The notes beneath the pieces are model-generated. The model did not search any database. It was given only the letters and a program-made list of their open reading frames with translations, and was not told the DNA's origin. The translations under genes and the position numbers were made by a program. DNA of 64,000 bases, taken from contig CAMWQU010000008.1 in the NCBI GenBank assembly GCA_947176535.1, positions 1 through 64,000 on the forward strand, in the 5' to 3' direction. Numbering within the stretch: position 1 is the stretch's first letter; each line of letters starts with the position of its first letter. The stretch comes from an uncultured Prevotellaceae bacterium (GTDB lineage: Bacteria > Bacteroidota > Bacteroidia > Bacteroidales > Bacteroidaceae). Positions 16,584 through 26,728 of this stretch are shown piece by piece.

Positions 16584-17474
16584 ATGAAAGACGTTGCCCT
16601 TGTACTGTCGAGCGGAAGTGCGCGCGGTCTGGCGCACATCGGCGTGATTGAGGAATTGGAAGCTCGGGGCTACCGCATTACCTCCGTCGCCGGATGCTCT
16701 ATGGGGGCACTGGTCGGAGGCATATATGCGGCGGGGAAACTGAAAGAGTACCGGGAGTGGATGAAGGGAATCAACCGGCGGCAGATGCTGGAACTGGTGG
16801 ACTTCTCGCTGAGCCTTAATCATCTGGTGAAGGGGGAACGGATTATCGAGGCGATAATGAAAATCGTACCGGACATAGACATCGAGAATCTCCCCATCCC
16901 TTATTGCGCTATCGCCACGGATTGGGCGGCCGGCAAAGAAATCGTGTTCCGCAAGGGAAGTCTGTTTCAGGCCATCCGGGCAAGCATCTCCCTGCCCTCA
17001 TTCTTCAACCCCGTTCGGCGCGACAACATGATACTCATTGACGGCGGAATCACCAATCCGCTGCCTCTGAATCGCGTAGAGCGCAAGGAGGGCGACCTGC
17101 TGGTGGGGGCGGATGTGAGCGGCTACGTCCATGAGGAGCGAAACGAATTACAACAAAAGCAAAAGAGTTCACGACCACGGAAAGGGGGACGTCGGTTCAG
17201 CCGGCTCAGCCAAATCATCATCGACAAGCTGACGCCGGAGAATCTGGACATAAACTACTTTACGCTGCTTTCGCGCAGCAGCAGTATCATGCTCCGACAG
17301 AATGCCTGCCTGATGACGGAGCTAACCAGACCCGACATTCTGATTGACATTGAGTTGAAAGACATAGACAGTTTCGACTACGACAAGTCGGAAAAGATTA
17401 TCGCCGTCGGGAGGGAGTATGCAAGGAAGGCGCTGGAGCGGTACGACAATGCGAACAACGGCGGACAAACATAG
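16584..17474 (+). CDS. Patatin-like phospholipase (RssA/NTE type)
   Basis: A 296-residue predicted lipid acyl hydrolase with a Ser-Asp dyad. ATG 16584 is set by a strong Shine-Dalgarno (AAAGGAGG, 16571-16578), unusual among neighbouring genes; an in-frame extension to 16524 would overlap aroE and adds nothing family-like. The oxyanion-hole motif is SSGSARGLAHIGVIEE, the nucleophile elbow GCSMG, and the catalytic Asp lies in IDGGITNPLP. No signal peptide, so it is probably cytoplasmic or membrane-associated. A Lys/Arg-rich loop (QQKQKSSRPRKGGRR) interrupts the second half. The physiological substrate is unknown. Confidence 0.9.
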   Translation: MKDVALVLSSGSARGLAHIGVIEELEARGYRITSVAGCSMGALVGGIYAAGKLKEYREWMKGINRRQMLELVDFSLSLNHLVKGERIIEAIMKIVPDIDIENLPIPYCAIATDWAAGKEIVFRKGSLFQAIRASISLPSFFNPVRRDNMILIDGGITNPLPLNRVERKEGDLLVGADVSGYVHEERNELQQKQKSSRPRKGGRRFSRLSQIIIDKLTPENLDINYFTLLSRSSSIMLRQNACLMTELTRPDILIDIELKDIDSFDYDKSEKIIAVGREYARKALERYDNANNGGQT

Positions 17475-17543
17475 TCCAAAGCCCGGCGGAGTATCGAATC
17501 TAAAGATTCGGTGACGATATTAGTTTCTTTGAAAAAAAATCAT

Positions 17544-17551
17544 TATCTTTG
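17544..17551 (+). promoter_or_regulatory. -7 box for purM-prfA-pyrF
   Basis: TATCTTTG at 17544-17551 matches TAnnTTTG; the -33 element is not convincing. Just upstream, CGAATCT-AA-AGATTCG (near 17503-17518) is a perfect short hairpin. Start would be near 17557, 26 bases before purM. Confidence 0.55.
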
Positions 17552-17582
17552 TGCCCGAAACAGTTAATTAAGCACAAAGAAG

Positions 17583-18749
17583 ATGACAAACCAACGCTAC
17601 ATGCAACGAGGCGTGTCCGCTGCCAAAGAGGATGTGCACAACGCTATCAAAAGCATCGACAAGGGACTTTACCCGCAGGCTTTCTGTAAAATCATACCGG
17701 ATATACTGGGAGGAGACCCGGAATACTGCAACATCATGCACGCCGACGGGGCCGGCACGAAGTCGAGCCTGGCTTACATGTACTGGCGCGAAACCGGCGA
17801 TCTGTCCGTGTGGCGCGGCATTGCGCAGGATGCGCTCATTATGAACACCGATGACCTGCTGTGCGTGGGAGCCACGGACAACATTTTGGTCAGCTCCACC
17901 ATCGGACGAAACAAGATGCTCATTCCGGGCGAGGTTATTTCGGCCATCATCGAGGGCACCGACAGCCTGATGAAGGAAATGCGCCAATGGGGCATCGGCA
18001 TTCACGGTACGGGAGGCGAAACGGCAGACGTGGGAGATTTGGTGCGCACCATCATCGTGGACTCCACCGTCACCTGTCGCATGAAACGCAGCGAGGTCAT
18101 AGACAACAAGAATATCCGCCCCGGTAACGTCATCGTAGGTTTGGCCTCTTTCGGACAGGCGACCTACGAAAACGAGTACAACGGCGGCATGGGGTCGAAC
18201 GGACTGACCTCGGCCCGTCACGACGTCTTCGCCAAGTATCTGGCAGAGAAATATCCCGAAAGTTACGACCACAGCGTACCCGAGGAACTGGTATATAGCG
18301 GCACGTACAAGCTGACGGACAGTATTGAGGACGTTCCCGTCGTTGCCGGAAAACTGGTACTCTCCCCCACCCGCACGTATGCTCCCGTCATCCGGCGCAT
18401 TCTTGACGCGATGCGGCCGAACATCCACGGCATGGTACACTGCACAGGAGGTGCGCAGACAAAGGTGCTTCATTTCGTGAACGAGAACTGCCGCGTGGTA
18501 AAAGACAATATGTTCCCCATTCCTCCCCTGTTCCGCATCATACAGGAGCAAAGCCGGACGGACTGGAGCGAAATGTACAAAGTCTTCAACATGGGACACC
18601 GGATGGAAATCTATGTCAGTCCGGAGGATGCCCAACAGATTATCGACATCAGCCGCTCGTTCAACATCGACGCCCGCATCATCGGTCATATTGAGGAGGG
18701 GAAAAAGAGCCTTACCATCCAAAGCGAATTTGGAACTTTTGACTATTAA
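17583..18749 (+). CDS. purM: AIR synthase (phosphoribosylformylglycinamidine cyclo-ligase)
   Basis: ATP-dependent closure of the imidazole ring to give AIR in purine synthesis. The 388-residue protein is the Bacteroidetes-length PurM: N-terminal ARTFSL-like region rewritten as YMQRGVSAAKEDVHNAI, the catalytic stretch HADGAGTKSSLAYMYW, MNTDDLLCVGA, GTGGETADVGD, and the C-terminal GMVHCTGGAQTKVLHF and VFNMGHRMEIY. First gene of a three-gene run with prfA (18 bases later) and pyrF. Some relatives are annotated only as AIR synthase-related, but all active regions are present. Confidence 0.9.
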   Translation: MTNQRYMQRGVSAAKEDVHNAIKSIDKGLYPQAFCKIIPDILGGDPEYCNIMHADGAGTKSSLAYMYWRETGDLSVWRGIAQDALIMNTDDLLCVGATDNILVSSTIGRNKMLIPGEVISAIIEGTDSLMKEMRQWGIGIHGTGGETADVGDLVRTIIVDSTVTCRMKRSEVIDNKNIRPGNVIVGLASFGQATYENEYNGGMGSNGLTSARHDVFAKYLAEKYPESYDHSVPEELVYSGTYKLTDSIEDVPVVAGKLVLSPTRTYAPVIRRILDAMRPNIHGMVHCTGGAQTKVLHFVNENCRVVKDNMFPIPPLFRIIQEQSRTDWSEMYKVFNMGHRMEIYVSPEDAQQIIDISRSFNIDARIIGHIEEGKKSLTIQSEFGTFDY

Positions 18750-18767
18750 AAGACGCGACCACTGACG

Positions 18768-19877
18768 ATGGAAAATAATAACCTGTTAGAAAAGTTGGAA
18801 GGGTTGGTGGCCCGATATGAGGAGGTTTCGACTCTCATCACTGACCCAAACGTGATAAGCGACCAAAAGAGGTACGTCAAACTGACTAAGGAGTACAAAG
18901 ACCTCGGCAAGATAATGGATGCCCGAAAAGAATACATGGGGCATCTGCAGAATGTTCTGGATGCCAAGGATATGCTTGCCATGGAAGACGACCCGGAGAC
19001 GAAAGAGATGCTACGTGAGGAAATGGCCGCAAGCGAACGGCGCATCCCCGAACTGGAGGAAGAAATCAAATTGTTGCTCATCCCGGCAGACCCGGAGGAT
19101 GACAAGAACGTCATTATGGAAATCCGTGGTGGCACGGGCGGCGACGAGGCGGCCCTGTTTGCCGGCGACTTGTTCCGGATGTATGCGAAATACTGCGAGA
19201 CGAAAGGTTGGAAGACTTCGGTGTCGAGTTTCAGCGAGGGTGCTTCCGGCGGTTACAAGGAGGTTGTGTTCTCCGTCACCGGCGAGGGGGCTTATGGCAT
19301 TCTGAAATACGAATCCGGCGTACATCGCGTACAACGTGTGCCGGCAACGGAAACGCAGGGCCGTGTACACACTTCGGCAGCCACGGTGGCCGTATTGCCC
19401 GAAGCCGAAGAGTTTGACGTGGAAATTAACGAAGGGGCCATCAAATGGGATACGTTCCGCTCATCGGGAGCCGGCGGCCAGAACGTGAACAAAGTGGAAT
19501 CGGGCGTCCGGGCACGATATATGTGGACGAATCCCAACACGGGTGAGACGGAAGAGATTCTCGTAGAATGTACCGAGACACGCGACCAGCCTAAAAACAA
19601 GGAGCGTGCCTTAGCCCGTCTTAGAACTTTCATTTACGACAAAGAGCACCAGAAGTATATCGACGACATTGCCAGTCGAAGAAAAACGATGGTATCGACC
19701 GGCGACCGCTCGGCAAAGATTCGCACCTACAATTACCCACAGGGACGCATCACCGACCACCGTATCGGGTACACGATTTACAACCTGTCGGCTTTCATGG
19801 ACGGCGAGATTCAGGATTGCATCGACCACCTCATCGTGGCTGAAAATGCGGAACGAATGAAAGAAACGGAATTATAA
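18768..19877 (+). CDS. prfA: Peptide chain release factor 1
   Basis: Terminates translation at UAA and UAG. The 369-residue protein carries the codon-recognition tripeptide of RF1, PAT ([17 protein letters not shown]), and the peptidyl-tRNA hydrolysis motif GGQ in [15 protein letters not shown]. Domain 1 is the N-terminal coiled-coil helix pair. A PAT rather than SPF tripeptide separates it from RF2. It sits between purM and pyrF as in other Bacteroidales. Confidence 0.95.
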   Translation: MENNNLLEKLEGLVARYEEVSTLITDPNVISDQKRYVKLTKEYKDLGKIMDARKEYMGHLQNVLDAKDMLAMEDDPETKEMLREEMAASERRIPELEEEIKLLLIPADPEDDKNVIMEIRGGTGGDEAALFAGDLFRMYAKYCETKGWKTSVSSFSEGASGGYKEVVFSVTGEGAYGILKYESGVHRVQRVPATETQGRVHTSAATVAVLPEAEEFDVEINEGAIKWDTFRSSGAGGQNVNKVESGVRARYMWTNPNTGETEEILVECTETRDQPKNKERALARLRTFIYDKEHQKYIDDIASRRKTMVSTGDRSAKIRTYNYPQGRITDHRIGYTIYNLSAFMDGEIQDCIDHLIVAENAERMKETEL

Positions 19878-19897
19878 CACTTAAATACGATAAAACA

Positions 19898-20722
19898 ATG
19901 ACACGACAAGAGCTTATCGACAACATAAAGCGGAAGAAGAGTTTTCTCTGCGTAGGATTGGACACGGACATACGGAAAATACCTCAACACCTGCTGACGG
20001 AGGAAGACCCTATTTTTGCCTTTAACCGGGCTATCGTTGATGCCACGGCACAGTACAGCATCGCCTACAAACCCAATCTGGCTTTCTACGAAGCAATGGG
20101 CGTGAAAGGATGGATTGCCCTGGAACGGACTATCGAGTATATCCGGAAGAACTATCCCGACCAGTTCATCATTGCAGATGCCAAGCGCGGCGACATTGGT
20201 AATACGTCACAATTGTATGCACGGACGTTCTTTGAGGAAATGGATGTGGACGCAGTAACCGTTGCTCCCTACATGGGTGAGGATAGTGTTACTCCGTTCC
20301 TCGGTTACGATGGCAAATGGGTTATCCTGCTGGCCCTGACAAGTAACAAAGGAAGTCAGGACTTCCAGCGCACGGAAGACAAGAACGGGCAACCGCTTTT
20401 TGAGAAAGTGCTTTGCAAAAGTCAGGAATGGGCCAACGCAGACCAGATGATGTATGTTGTCGGGGCCACACAGGGACAGGCTTTCGAAGATATACGCCGA
20501 ATCGCGCCGAATCACTTCTTACTCGTTCCCGGCATCGGAGCGCAGGGAGGAAGTTTGGAGGAGGTATGCCGATACGGCATGACTAAGGACTGCGGACTTA
20601 TTGTAAACTCAAGCCGCGCCATCATCTATGCCGACTCGTCGGAAACATTTGCTCAGACCGCAGCACTGAAAGCCAAAGAAACGCAGCAGCAAATGGAACA
20701 AATCATCAAACACGTATTATAA
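19898..20722 (+). CDS. pyrF: Orotidine 5'-phosphate decarboxylase (type 2)
   Basis: Decarboxylates OMP to UMP, the last step of pyrimidine synthesis. The 274-residue protein belongs to the longer, type 2 subfamily: [14 protein letters not shown], the catalytic Asp-Lys-Asp cluster [19 protein letters not shown], and a phosphate-binding region [15 protein letters not shown] followed by [12 protein letters not shown]. Starts 20 bases after prfA; lpxD begins 3 bases after its stop. Confidence 0.95.
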   Translation: MTRQELIDNIKRKKSFLCVGLDTDIRKIPQHLLTEEDPIFAFNRAIVDATAQYSIAYKPNLAFYEAMGVKGWIALERTIEYIRKNYPDQFIIADAKRGDIGNTSQLYARTFFEEMDVDAVTVAPYMGEDSVTPFLGYDGKWVILLALTSNKGSQDFQRTEDKNGQPLFEKVLCKSQEWANADQMMYVVGATQGQAFEDIRRIAPNHFLLVPGIGAQGGSLEEVCRYGMTKDCGLIVNSSRAIIYADSSETFAQTAALKAKETQQQMEQIIKHVL

Positions 20723-20725
20723 GCT

Positions 20726-21775
20726 ATGGAATTTTCCGCACAACAAATTGCAGGCCTCGTAGAGGGTACCGTCGAGGGGAATCCCGAAGTAAAAGTAAAC
20801 GACTTTGCGAAAATCGAAGAGGGGCGCCCCGGATGTATTTCATTTTTGGCCAACGACAAATACGAGCACTATATATACACCACAGAAAGCAGCATCGTTC
20901 TCGTCAATGACACTTTCCAACCACGAGAAGAGCTCAAGACTACACTCATACGCGTACCTGATGCCCGCCAAGCCGTAGCCACACTCATCCGAATGTACGA
21001 CAGTATGCGGCCAAGGCTCAAGGGCATTGATTCCACTGCCTACGTAGACCCATCGGCAACCATCGGTAAGGACGTCTACCTCGGACCGTTCGTAGCCATA
21101 GGCCCCAAGGCAGTCATCGGCGACGGATGCGTACTGCATCCCCACGCAACCGTGGGTGCAGGGGCTTCCATTGGGAACGGTACCGAAATGTATTCCAACA
21201 GTGTAGTTTATCACGGCTGCAAGGTCGGAGCCAACTGCATCCTGCATGCCGGATGTGTCATAGGCGCAGACGGTTTCGGATTCACAAGAACGGAAGACGG
21301 CTACGAGAAGATTCCACAGATAGGCATCGCCGTGCTGGAGGACGATGTGGAGATTGGAGCCAACTCCTGCGTGGATCGTGCCGTTATGGGGCAGACTGTC
21401 ATTCGACGCGGTACGAAGATAGACAACCTCGTGCAGATAGCCCACAACTGCGACATAGGCAGTCACACCGCCATGTCGGCCCAGGTGGGCATAGCAGGTT
21501 CCACGAAAGTCGGAGAATGGTGTGTGTTCGGAGGACAGGTCGGCGTTGCCGGTCATGCCAAAATCGCCAGTTATACACAGGCCGGAGCACAATCAGGCAT
21601 AGCCAATGACGTGAAAAAAGAAAGAACTAACGTCATGGGGTATCCGGCCATCGACTATAATAACTTCTGGCGTTCGAGCGTGGTCTTTAGGAAACTGCCC
21701 GACCTGAACAAGCAGATTTATCAGATGGAGAAAGAAATCGAAGCACTGAAGAAGCACCTGAATATAGAGGATTGA
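20726..21775 (+). CDS. lpxD: UDP-3-O-acylglucosamine N-acyltransferase
   Basis: Adds the second hydroxyacyl chain in lipid A synthesis, in the cytoplasm. The 349-residue protein has an N-terminal uridine-binding domain ([17 protein letters not shown]), then a left-handed beta-helix of hexapeptide repeats from about residue 105, the active-site region [10 protein letters not shown] and [11 protein letters not shown] with the catalytic His, and a C-terminal coiled helix ([17 protein letters not shown]). It opens the lipid A cluster lpxD-lpxC/fabZ-lpxA. Confidence 0.95.
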   Translation: MEFSAQQIAGLVEGTVEGNPEVKVNDFAKIEEGRPGCISFLANDKYEHYIYTTESSIVLVNDTFQPREELKTTLIRVPDARQAVATLIRMYDSMRPRLKGIDSTAYVDPSATIGKDVYLGPFVAIGPKAVIGDGCVLHPHATVGAGASIGNGTEMYSNSVVYHGCKVGANCILHAGCVIGADGFGFTRTEDGYEKIPQIGIAVLEDDVEIGANSCVDRAVMGQTVIRRGTKIDNLVQIAHNCDIGSHTAMSAQVGIAGSTKVGEWCVFGGQVGVAGHAKIASYTQAGAQSGIANDVKKERTNVMGYPAIDYNNFWRSSVVFRKLPDLNKQIYQMEKEIEALKKHLNIED

Positions 21776-21846
21776 TGGCATTGCCGCGTTCGTTCTCTTG
21801 ATCAAAATAACAAGAATTCATAATAAGGTTATTAGCCGAATATAAT

Positions 21847-23238
21847 ATGACAAATAATAAACAGAATACACTTAATGAGAGTTTCTCCCTTAGTGGAAAA
21901 GGATTGCACACCGGTCTGAACCTGACTGTAACGTTTTGCCCCGCACCGGAAAACCACGGATACAAGATTCAACGAATCGACCTGCCGGAGCAGCCCATCC
22001 TGGACGCAGTGGCCGAAAACGTTGTGGAAACCACCCGCGGCACCGTGTTAGGCCGGAAAGACATAAGAGTGAGCACCATCGAACATGGACTGGCCGCACT
22101 CTATGCCATGGGAGTTGATAACGTCCTAATCAAGGTGGACGGCCCGGAGTTTCCTATTCTCGATGGAAGTTCTGAAATGTACGTCAAGGAGATTCGCCGA
22201 ATCGGCATCAAGGAGCAAGAGGCCCCCAAAGACTACTACATCATCACCCGGAAGATTGAAATCAAAGACGAGAAGACCGGTTCCTGCATTACCCTTCTGC
22301 CGGACGAAGACTTCTCCATCACGGCCATGATAGACTTCGAGTCGCGACTCATCAGCAGCCAATTTGCGACCCTCGACAACATGGAGGACTTCGAAAAAGA
22401 GATTGCTGCCGCACGCACGTTTGTCTTTGTTCGCGAAATAGAACCGTTGCTGATGGCCGGATTGGTGAAAGGCGGCGACCTCGACAACGCCATTGTAATC
22501 TACGAACGCAAAACGACACAAGAGTCATTGGACAAGTTATGCGAACAAACCGGTTCCGAGCACCATGACGCGAATGAACTGGGATATATCCAGCACAAAC
22601 CATTAGTCTGGGAAAATGAACCGGCACGCCACAAACTGTTGGACATCATCGGCGACATGGCCCTTATCGGCCGTCCCATCAAAGGACGCATCATTGCCAC
22701 CCGTCCGGGTCACACGGTAAACAACAAGTTTGCCCGCCTGATGCGAAAGGAGATTCGCAAGTTCGACGTACAGGCTCCCATCTACAATCCCAACATCCCC
22801 CCCATCATGGACAACAAGCGCATCAAGGAACTTCTTCCCCATCGCTACCCCATGCAGTTGGTGGATAAGGTAATCGAGCTGAAAGAAAAAAGCATTGTCG
22901 CCATCAAGAACATTACAGCCAACGAACCGTTCTTCGTAGGCCATTTCCCCGAAGAGCCTGTAATGCCGGGCGTCCTTCAGCTTGAAGCAATGGCCCAGGC
23001 TGGCGGATTGTACATCCTCGGATTACTGGATGAGCCCCAGCGTTACAGCACATACTTCCTGCGCATAGACAATGCCCGTTTTCGCCAGAAAGTCGTACCG
23101 GGCGATACACTCATCATGAAGTGCGAAGTCCTTTCTCCCCTCTCCCACAGCATCTGCACCATGCGCGGTTATGCTTTCGTAGGTGAGAACTGCGTTGCCG
23201 AAGCCACCCTTATGGCACAAGTAATTAAGAATAAATAA
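21847..23238 (+). CDS. lpxC: Bifunctional LpxC deacetylase / FabZ dehydratase
   Basis: Fusion of 463 residues typical of Bacteroidetes. Residues 1 to about 305 are LpxC, the zinc deacetylase committing UDP-acyl-GlcNAc to lipid A; zinc and catalytic His lie in STIEHGLAALYAMG and QHKPLVWENEPARHKLLDII. From about residue 315 is FabZ, (3R)-hydroxyacyl-ACP dehydratase, with LPHRYPMQLVDKVIEL and the catalytic His/Glu region FFVGHFPEEPVMPGVLQLEA. The fusion links the use of hydroxyacyl-ACP for lipid A with its dehydration for fatty acid elongation. lpxA follows after 12 bases. Confidence 0.96.
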   Translation: MTNNKQNTLNESFSLSGKGLHTGLNLTVTFCPAPENHGYKIQRIDLPEQPILDAVAENVVETTRGTVLGRKDIRVSTIEHGLAALYAMGVDNVLIKVDGPEFPILDGSSEMYVKEIRRIGIKEQEAPKDYYIITRKIEIKDEKTGSCITLLPDEDFSITAMIDFESRLISSQFATLDNMEDFEKEIAAARTFVFVREIEPLLMAGLVKGGDLDNAIVIYERKTTQESLDKLCEQTGSEHHDANELGYIQHKPLVWENEPARHKLLDIIGDMALIGRPIKGRIIATRPGHTVNNKFARLMRKEIRKFDVQAPIYNPNIPPIMDNKRIKELLPHRYPMQLVDKVIELKEKSIVAIKNITANEPFFVGHFPEEPVMPGVLQLEAMAQAGGLYILGLLDEPQRYSTYFLRIDNARFRQKVVPGDTLIMKCEVLSPLSHSICTMRGYAFVGENCVAEATLMAQVIKNK

Positions 23239-23250
23239 AGACCTAAGAAT

Positions 23251-24024
23251 ATGAGCGAGATTAGTCCTTTAGCATTTATCCATCCCGAGGCAAAGATTGG
23301 CGAAAACTGCCAGATCGGGCCATTCTGCTACATTGACAAGAACGTTGTCATCGGCGACAACAATACCCTGATGAACAGTGTCACCATCCTCTACGGAGCA
23401 CGCATCGGCAACGGAAACACGTTCTTCCCCGGTGCAGTCATCAGTGCCATCCCACAGGACTTAAAGTTTGTAGGCGAAGAGACCACGGCCGAAATCGGCG
23501 ACAACAACACGATTCGTGAAAACGTAACCATCAACAGAGGTACCAAAGCCAAAGGAAAGACCGTCGTAGGTTCCGGAAACCTGCTCATGGAAGGCATGCA
23601 CGTGGCGCACGACGTTATCGTGGGCAACAACTGCATCATCGGCAACGGCACCAAACTGGCCGGAGAGGTCATCATTGACGACAAAGCCATACTCAGTGCC
23701 CACGTACTGGTACATCAGTTCTGCCGCATCGGTTCTTACACCATGGTCGGCGGTGCCTCAAAAGTCAATCAGAACATCCTGCCCTACACGATGACGGCCC
23801 GCGAACCGGCCAGTTATTGCGGTTTGAATCTTGTAGGTCTGCGCCGCAGAGGCTTCACCCACGAACAGATAGACCTGCTCCACCGCACGTTCAACATCAT
23901 CATGGGCGAGGGACTGCTAAGCGAGAAAATCGAACGCGTAAAGACGACCATCGGATTAACTCCGGAGACCGAATACATCCTTGAGTTCATCAAAGACACC
24001 GAGAAACGGGGATTCATCAGATAA
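23251..24024 (+). CDS. lpxA: UDP-N-acetylglucosamine O-acyltransferase
   Basis: First acyl transfer of lipid A synthesis. The 257-residue protein is a left-handed beta-helix of hexapeptide repeats (IHPEAKIGENCQIGPFCYI onward) with the catalytic His in GMHVAHDVIVGNN and a C-terminal helical domain (LRRRGFTHEQIDLLHRTF) typical of LpxA. Located directly behind lpxC/fabZ, so three of the four first steps of lipid A assembly are in one transcript. Confidence 0.96.
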   Translation: MSEISPLAFIHPEAKIGENCQIGPFCYIDKNVVIGDNNTLMNSVTILYGARIGNGNTFFPGAVISAIPQDLKFVGEETTAEIGDNNTIRENVTINRGTKAKGKTVVGSGNLLMEGMHVAHDVIVGNNCIIGNGTKLAGEVIIDDKAILSAHVLVHQFCRIGSYTMVGGASKVNQNILPYTMTAREPASYCGLNLVGLRRRGFTHEQIDLLHRTFNIIMGEGLLSEKIERVKTTIGLTPETEYILEFIKDTEKRGFIR

Positions 24025-24032
24025 CAACTGCC

Positions 24033-24569
24033 ATGACGCTACGCATCACCCTGATAAGCCCCGAACACGAGGATTTCATTTTGGAGTTCAAGACAGACGC
24101 CGACGCCTCTTTCGCGAACTTGCATCAGCTTATCCTCAGACATTGCGGCTATGAGGAATTACCCGGCCAACGTTTTCTCATCTGTGACGACAGTTGGAAG
24201 CCCATCCGGCGTATTTTGCTCGATGACGAGGAGAACAACTCTATTGACGAGGATATCTATCTCATGGCCGATACGAGGCTCGGAGAGTTCCTCGAAGACG
24301 AAAGACAGCGGTTCATTTACGTTTTTGAACCCGAGGAGCGTCGGAAGTTTCTTTTGGAACTGACAGAAATAACCTTCAGTGATCCGGTTCCCCAAGCAGG
24401 CCTCCTGACCCGTCACCACGGCACCCCGCCTGCGCAATTCTTTATTGAGGAGGAACCGACAGAAGCAACACCAACCACACAAACCGAAGAACCGGAAGAG
24501 AAGTTCTACGGGGAAGACGGATTTGAAGAAGAAGACCTTGACTTGGAAGGATTCGACATACTGGAATGA
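24033..24569 (+). CDS. Plasmid pRiA4b ORF-3-like protein
   Basis: A 178-residue cytoplasmic protein. The N-terminal 130 residues (ILEFKTDADASFANLHQLIL, then YLMADTRLGEFL and FIYVFEPEERRKFLLELTEI) resemble the pRiA4b ORF-3/IS1096 passenger-type domain, despite the name a widespread chromosomal family of unknown function. The tail is very acidic (runs of Glu/Asp such as FEEEDLDLEGFDILE). It sits between lpxA and miaA, a conserved neighbourhood in Bacteroidales as I recall, and its stop overlaps the miaA start by 4 bases. Confidence 0.75.
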   Translation: MTLRITLISPEHEDFILEFKTDADASFANLHQLILRHCGYEELPGQRFLICDDSWKPIRRILLDDEENNSIDEDIYLMADTRLGEFLEDERQRFIYVFEPEERRKFLLELTEITFSDPVPQAGLLTRHHGTPPAQFFIEEEPTEATPTTQTEEPEEKFYGEDGFEEEDLDLEGFDILE

Positions 24570-25468
24570 AAACATTGGTCGTCTTGCTCGGCCCTACCGG
24601 TGTGGGGAAAACCGAACTCAGCCTTTCCTTGGCCGAGATGCTGGGCTGTCCCATATTGAACTGTGACAGCCGGCAACTTTTCGCAGGTCTCAGCATCGGC
24701 ACGGCCGCCCCGACGGAAGAACAAATAAAGCGTGTACAGCATTTTTTCGTCGGAACCCTACATATAGAAGACTATTACAGCGCCGCCCGATACGAAAGCG
24801 ACGCTATCCGGCTTATCAACAACCTATTTCAGACTCACGACAGCCTTTTGCTCTCGGGAGGAAGCATGATGTACATTGACGCCGTCTGCAAAGGCATCGA
24901 CGACATCCCCACCATCAGCGACGAAATCCGTTCGGACGTCAAGCAGCAATTACAGGAGCGAGGTTTAGAGGCACTTGCCGAGGATTTGAAACGGCTCGAC
25001 CCGGCATATTACGAGCTTGTGGACAAGAAAAACACGCGCCGCATCGTACACGCCCTGGAGGTCTGCTACATGAGCGGAAAGACCTACACGTCATTCCGCA
25101 CAAGGAGCACCCGGAAGCGCGATTTCCGCATCGTAAAAATCGGCCTGAACCGCCCGCGGGAAGAGCTTTTCCAACGCATCAACTCCCGCGTAGACACCAT
25201 GATGAGCGATGGGTTCCTCCACGAAGTCAGACAATTCGCTCCCTACCGCCACTGCAATGCCCTGAACACCGTCGGTTACAAAGAGCTGTTTCAGTTTCTC
25301 GACGGGACGTGGCCTTTGGAAACAGCCGTTGAACGAATAAAGAAGAACACCCGCGTCTACGCCAAGAAACAGCTTACATGGTTTCAGCGCGACAACAGCA
25401 TCACATGGTTCCACCCGGACGACGTAGCCGGAATCAAGGCGTTCATCAACCGGGAGCTACATCCGTAA
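24566..25468 (+). CDS. miaA: tRNA dimethylallyltransferase
   Basis: Transfers the dimethylallyl group to A37 of tRNAs reading U-starting codons. The 300-residue protein has the P-loop LLGPTGVGKTELS, the substrate-binding ILNCDSRQLFAGLSIGTAAP, LLSGGSMMYIDAVCKG, and the C-terminal ALNTVGYKELFQFLDG and YAKKQLTWFQRD motifs. Because Phe and Tyr tRNAs are MiaA substrates in other bacteria, its activity could in principle affect reading of the pheA leader, but that is speculation. Overlaps the preceding gene by 4 bases. Confidence 0.95.
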   Translation: MKTLVVLLGPTGVGKTELSLSLAEMLGCPILNCDSRQLFAGLSIGTAAPTEEQIKRVQHFFVGTLHIEDYYSAARYESDAIRLINNLFQTHDSLLLSGGSMMYIDAVCKGIDDIPTISDEIRSDVKQQLQERGLEALAEDLKRLDPAYYELVDKKNTRRIVHALEVCYMSGKTYTSFRTRSTRKRDFRIVKIGLNRPREELFQRINSRVDTMMSDGFLHEVRQFAPYRHCNALNTVGYKELFQFLDGTWPLETAVERIKKNTRVYAKKQLTWFQRDNSITWFHPDDVAGIKAFINRELHP

Positions 25469-25512
25469 TCATCCCGACGATACGTTAAAAAACTTTAACA
25501 CTTAAACCAAAG

Positions 25513-25544
25513 GTTGCTTAATTCATCAAATAATTATAAATTTG
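25513..25544 (+). promoter_or_regulatory. Promoter of the GH43-GH128 gene pair
   Basis: GTTG (25513-25516), 20 bases, TAAATTTG (25537-25544): Bacteroidetes type. Transcription start near 25550, so the in-frame TTG at 25542 cannot be the start of the GH43 gene and ATG 25572 is chosen. Confidence 0.7.
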
Positions 25545-25571
25545 TCACTTACAAAACAAAACGATAAACAC

Positions 25572-26723
25572 ATGAGAAACAGATTCAGTAAACTCGTATG
25601 CACGCTTGTGCCGGCACTGATGGCTACGGCCACCCTCAATGCCAAACCCAACTATGTAGCTTACCTCTTCACCTATTTCACGGGAAACGCTCCCGAGCAG
25701 GAACAAATCTGCTATGCGCTCAGTAGCGACGGTTGGAACTACACCCCGCTGAACGACGGTCTCCCCGTCATTGCCAGCGACACCATCGCACGCACAAAAT
25801 GCGTCCGCGACCCCCACATCCTGCGCGGTGAGGACGGTTGGTTCTATCAGGTAATCACCGACATGCGCAGCAGCCTCGGATGGAGCAGCAACCGCGGCAT
25901 GGTACTCATGCGCAGCCGCGACCTACTGAAATGGGAGCACCACGCCATTCACTTCCCTGAACGTTTCAAGGGCACCATGTTCGAGCACGTCACCCGCGTA
26001 TGGGCCCCGCAGACCATCTTCGACCGCGAAGCCGGCAAATACATGGTCTACTTCTCCATCCTCACCGACGACGGCAGTTGCCCTTACGACAAAGTCTACT
26101 ACGCCTACGCCAACAAGGACTTCAGCGACTTCGAAGGCGAGCCCAAGGTGCTGTTCGACGTTCAGAACGCCAGCATCGACACCGACATCGTACAGGACGA
26201 CGAGGGTCTGTATCACATCTTCTTCAAGACCGAAGGTCAGAAGCAGAAAGGCATCAAGCAGTTCATCACCCCCAGCCTCCACGACCTCTCGAAGTGGGAG
26301 CTTCAGCCGGGCTTCTGTCAGGACACCAACAAGGCCGTGGAAGGCAGCGGCGTCTTCCGCCTCTTCGACGGCACGTGGGTACTCATGTACGACTGCTACA
26401 CCAGCTACCACTATCAGTTCTGCAAATCCACCGACCTGCGCACCTTCAAGCAGGTGCAGGATACCAAGACCAGTGGTGCCTTCACTCCCCGTCACGGCAC
26501 CGTCATTGCCATCACCAAACCCGAATACGAACTGCTCACAGCCTGGGACGCCCTGCAGAAGGCCAACCGTGCCCTGACCAACCGCCCCATACCGACTTTC
26601 ACGCTGAAACAACTCGACCAGCGCAAGGCCCTGATTGCCGAAACGGCAAAAGTGCTTAACGGCAAGGCCTCCGCAAAAGCCTACAAGGCACAGACCAAGA
26701 AGATTCAGAAATTTCTAAACTAA
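25572..26723 (+). CDS. Secreted GH43-type glycosidase
   Basis: A 383-residue exported protein: signal peptide to about residue 25, then a five-bladed beta-propeller of the GH43 superfamily. Recognisable parts are VRDPHILRGEDGWFYQVITD (with a family Asp), RVWAPQTIFDREAGKYMVYF and the acid-Glu region KAVEGSGVFRLFDGTW. GH43 enzymes release arabinose or xylose from plant polysaccharides; the subfamily cannot be settled from the sequence by eye. The C-terminal 60 residues are a Lys/Ala-rich helical tail. Followed after 5 bases by the GH128-type gene, with which it should form one transcript. Confidence 0.83.
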   Translation: MRNRFSKLVCTLVPALMATATLNAKPNYVAYLFTYFTGNAPEQEQICYALSSDGWNYTPLNDGLPVIASDTIARTKCVRDPHILRGEDGWFYQVITDMRSSLGWSSNRGMVLMRSRDLLKWEHHAIHFPERFKGTMFEHVTRVWAPQTIFDREAGKYMVYFSILTDDGSCPYDKVYYAYANKDFSDFEGEPKVLFDVQNASIDTDIVQDDEGLYHIFFKTEGQKQKGIKQFITPSLHDLSKWELQPGFCQDTNKAVEGSGVFRLFDGTWVLMYDCYTSYHYQFCKSTDLRTFKQVQDTKTSGAFTPRHGTVIAITKPEYELLTAWDALQKANRALTNRPIPTFTLKQLDQRKALIAETAKVLNGKASAKAYKAQTKKIQKFLN

Positions 26724-26728
26724 CAACC

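Noticed and set aside
25542-25571. TTG start for the GH43 gene
   Set aside because: It lies inside the TAAATTTG promoter element; ATG 25572 opens a normal signal peptide.
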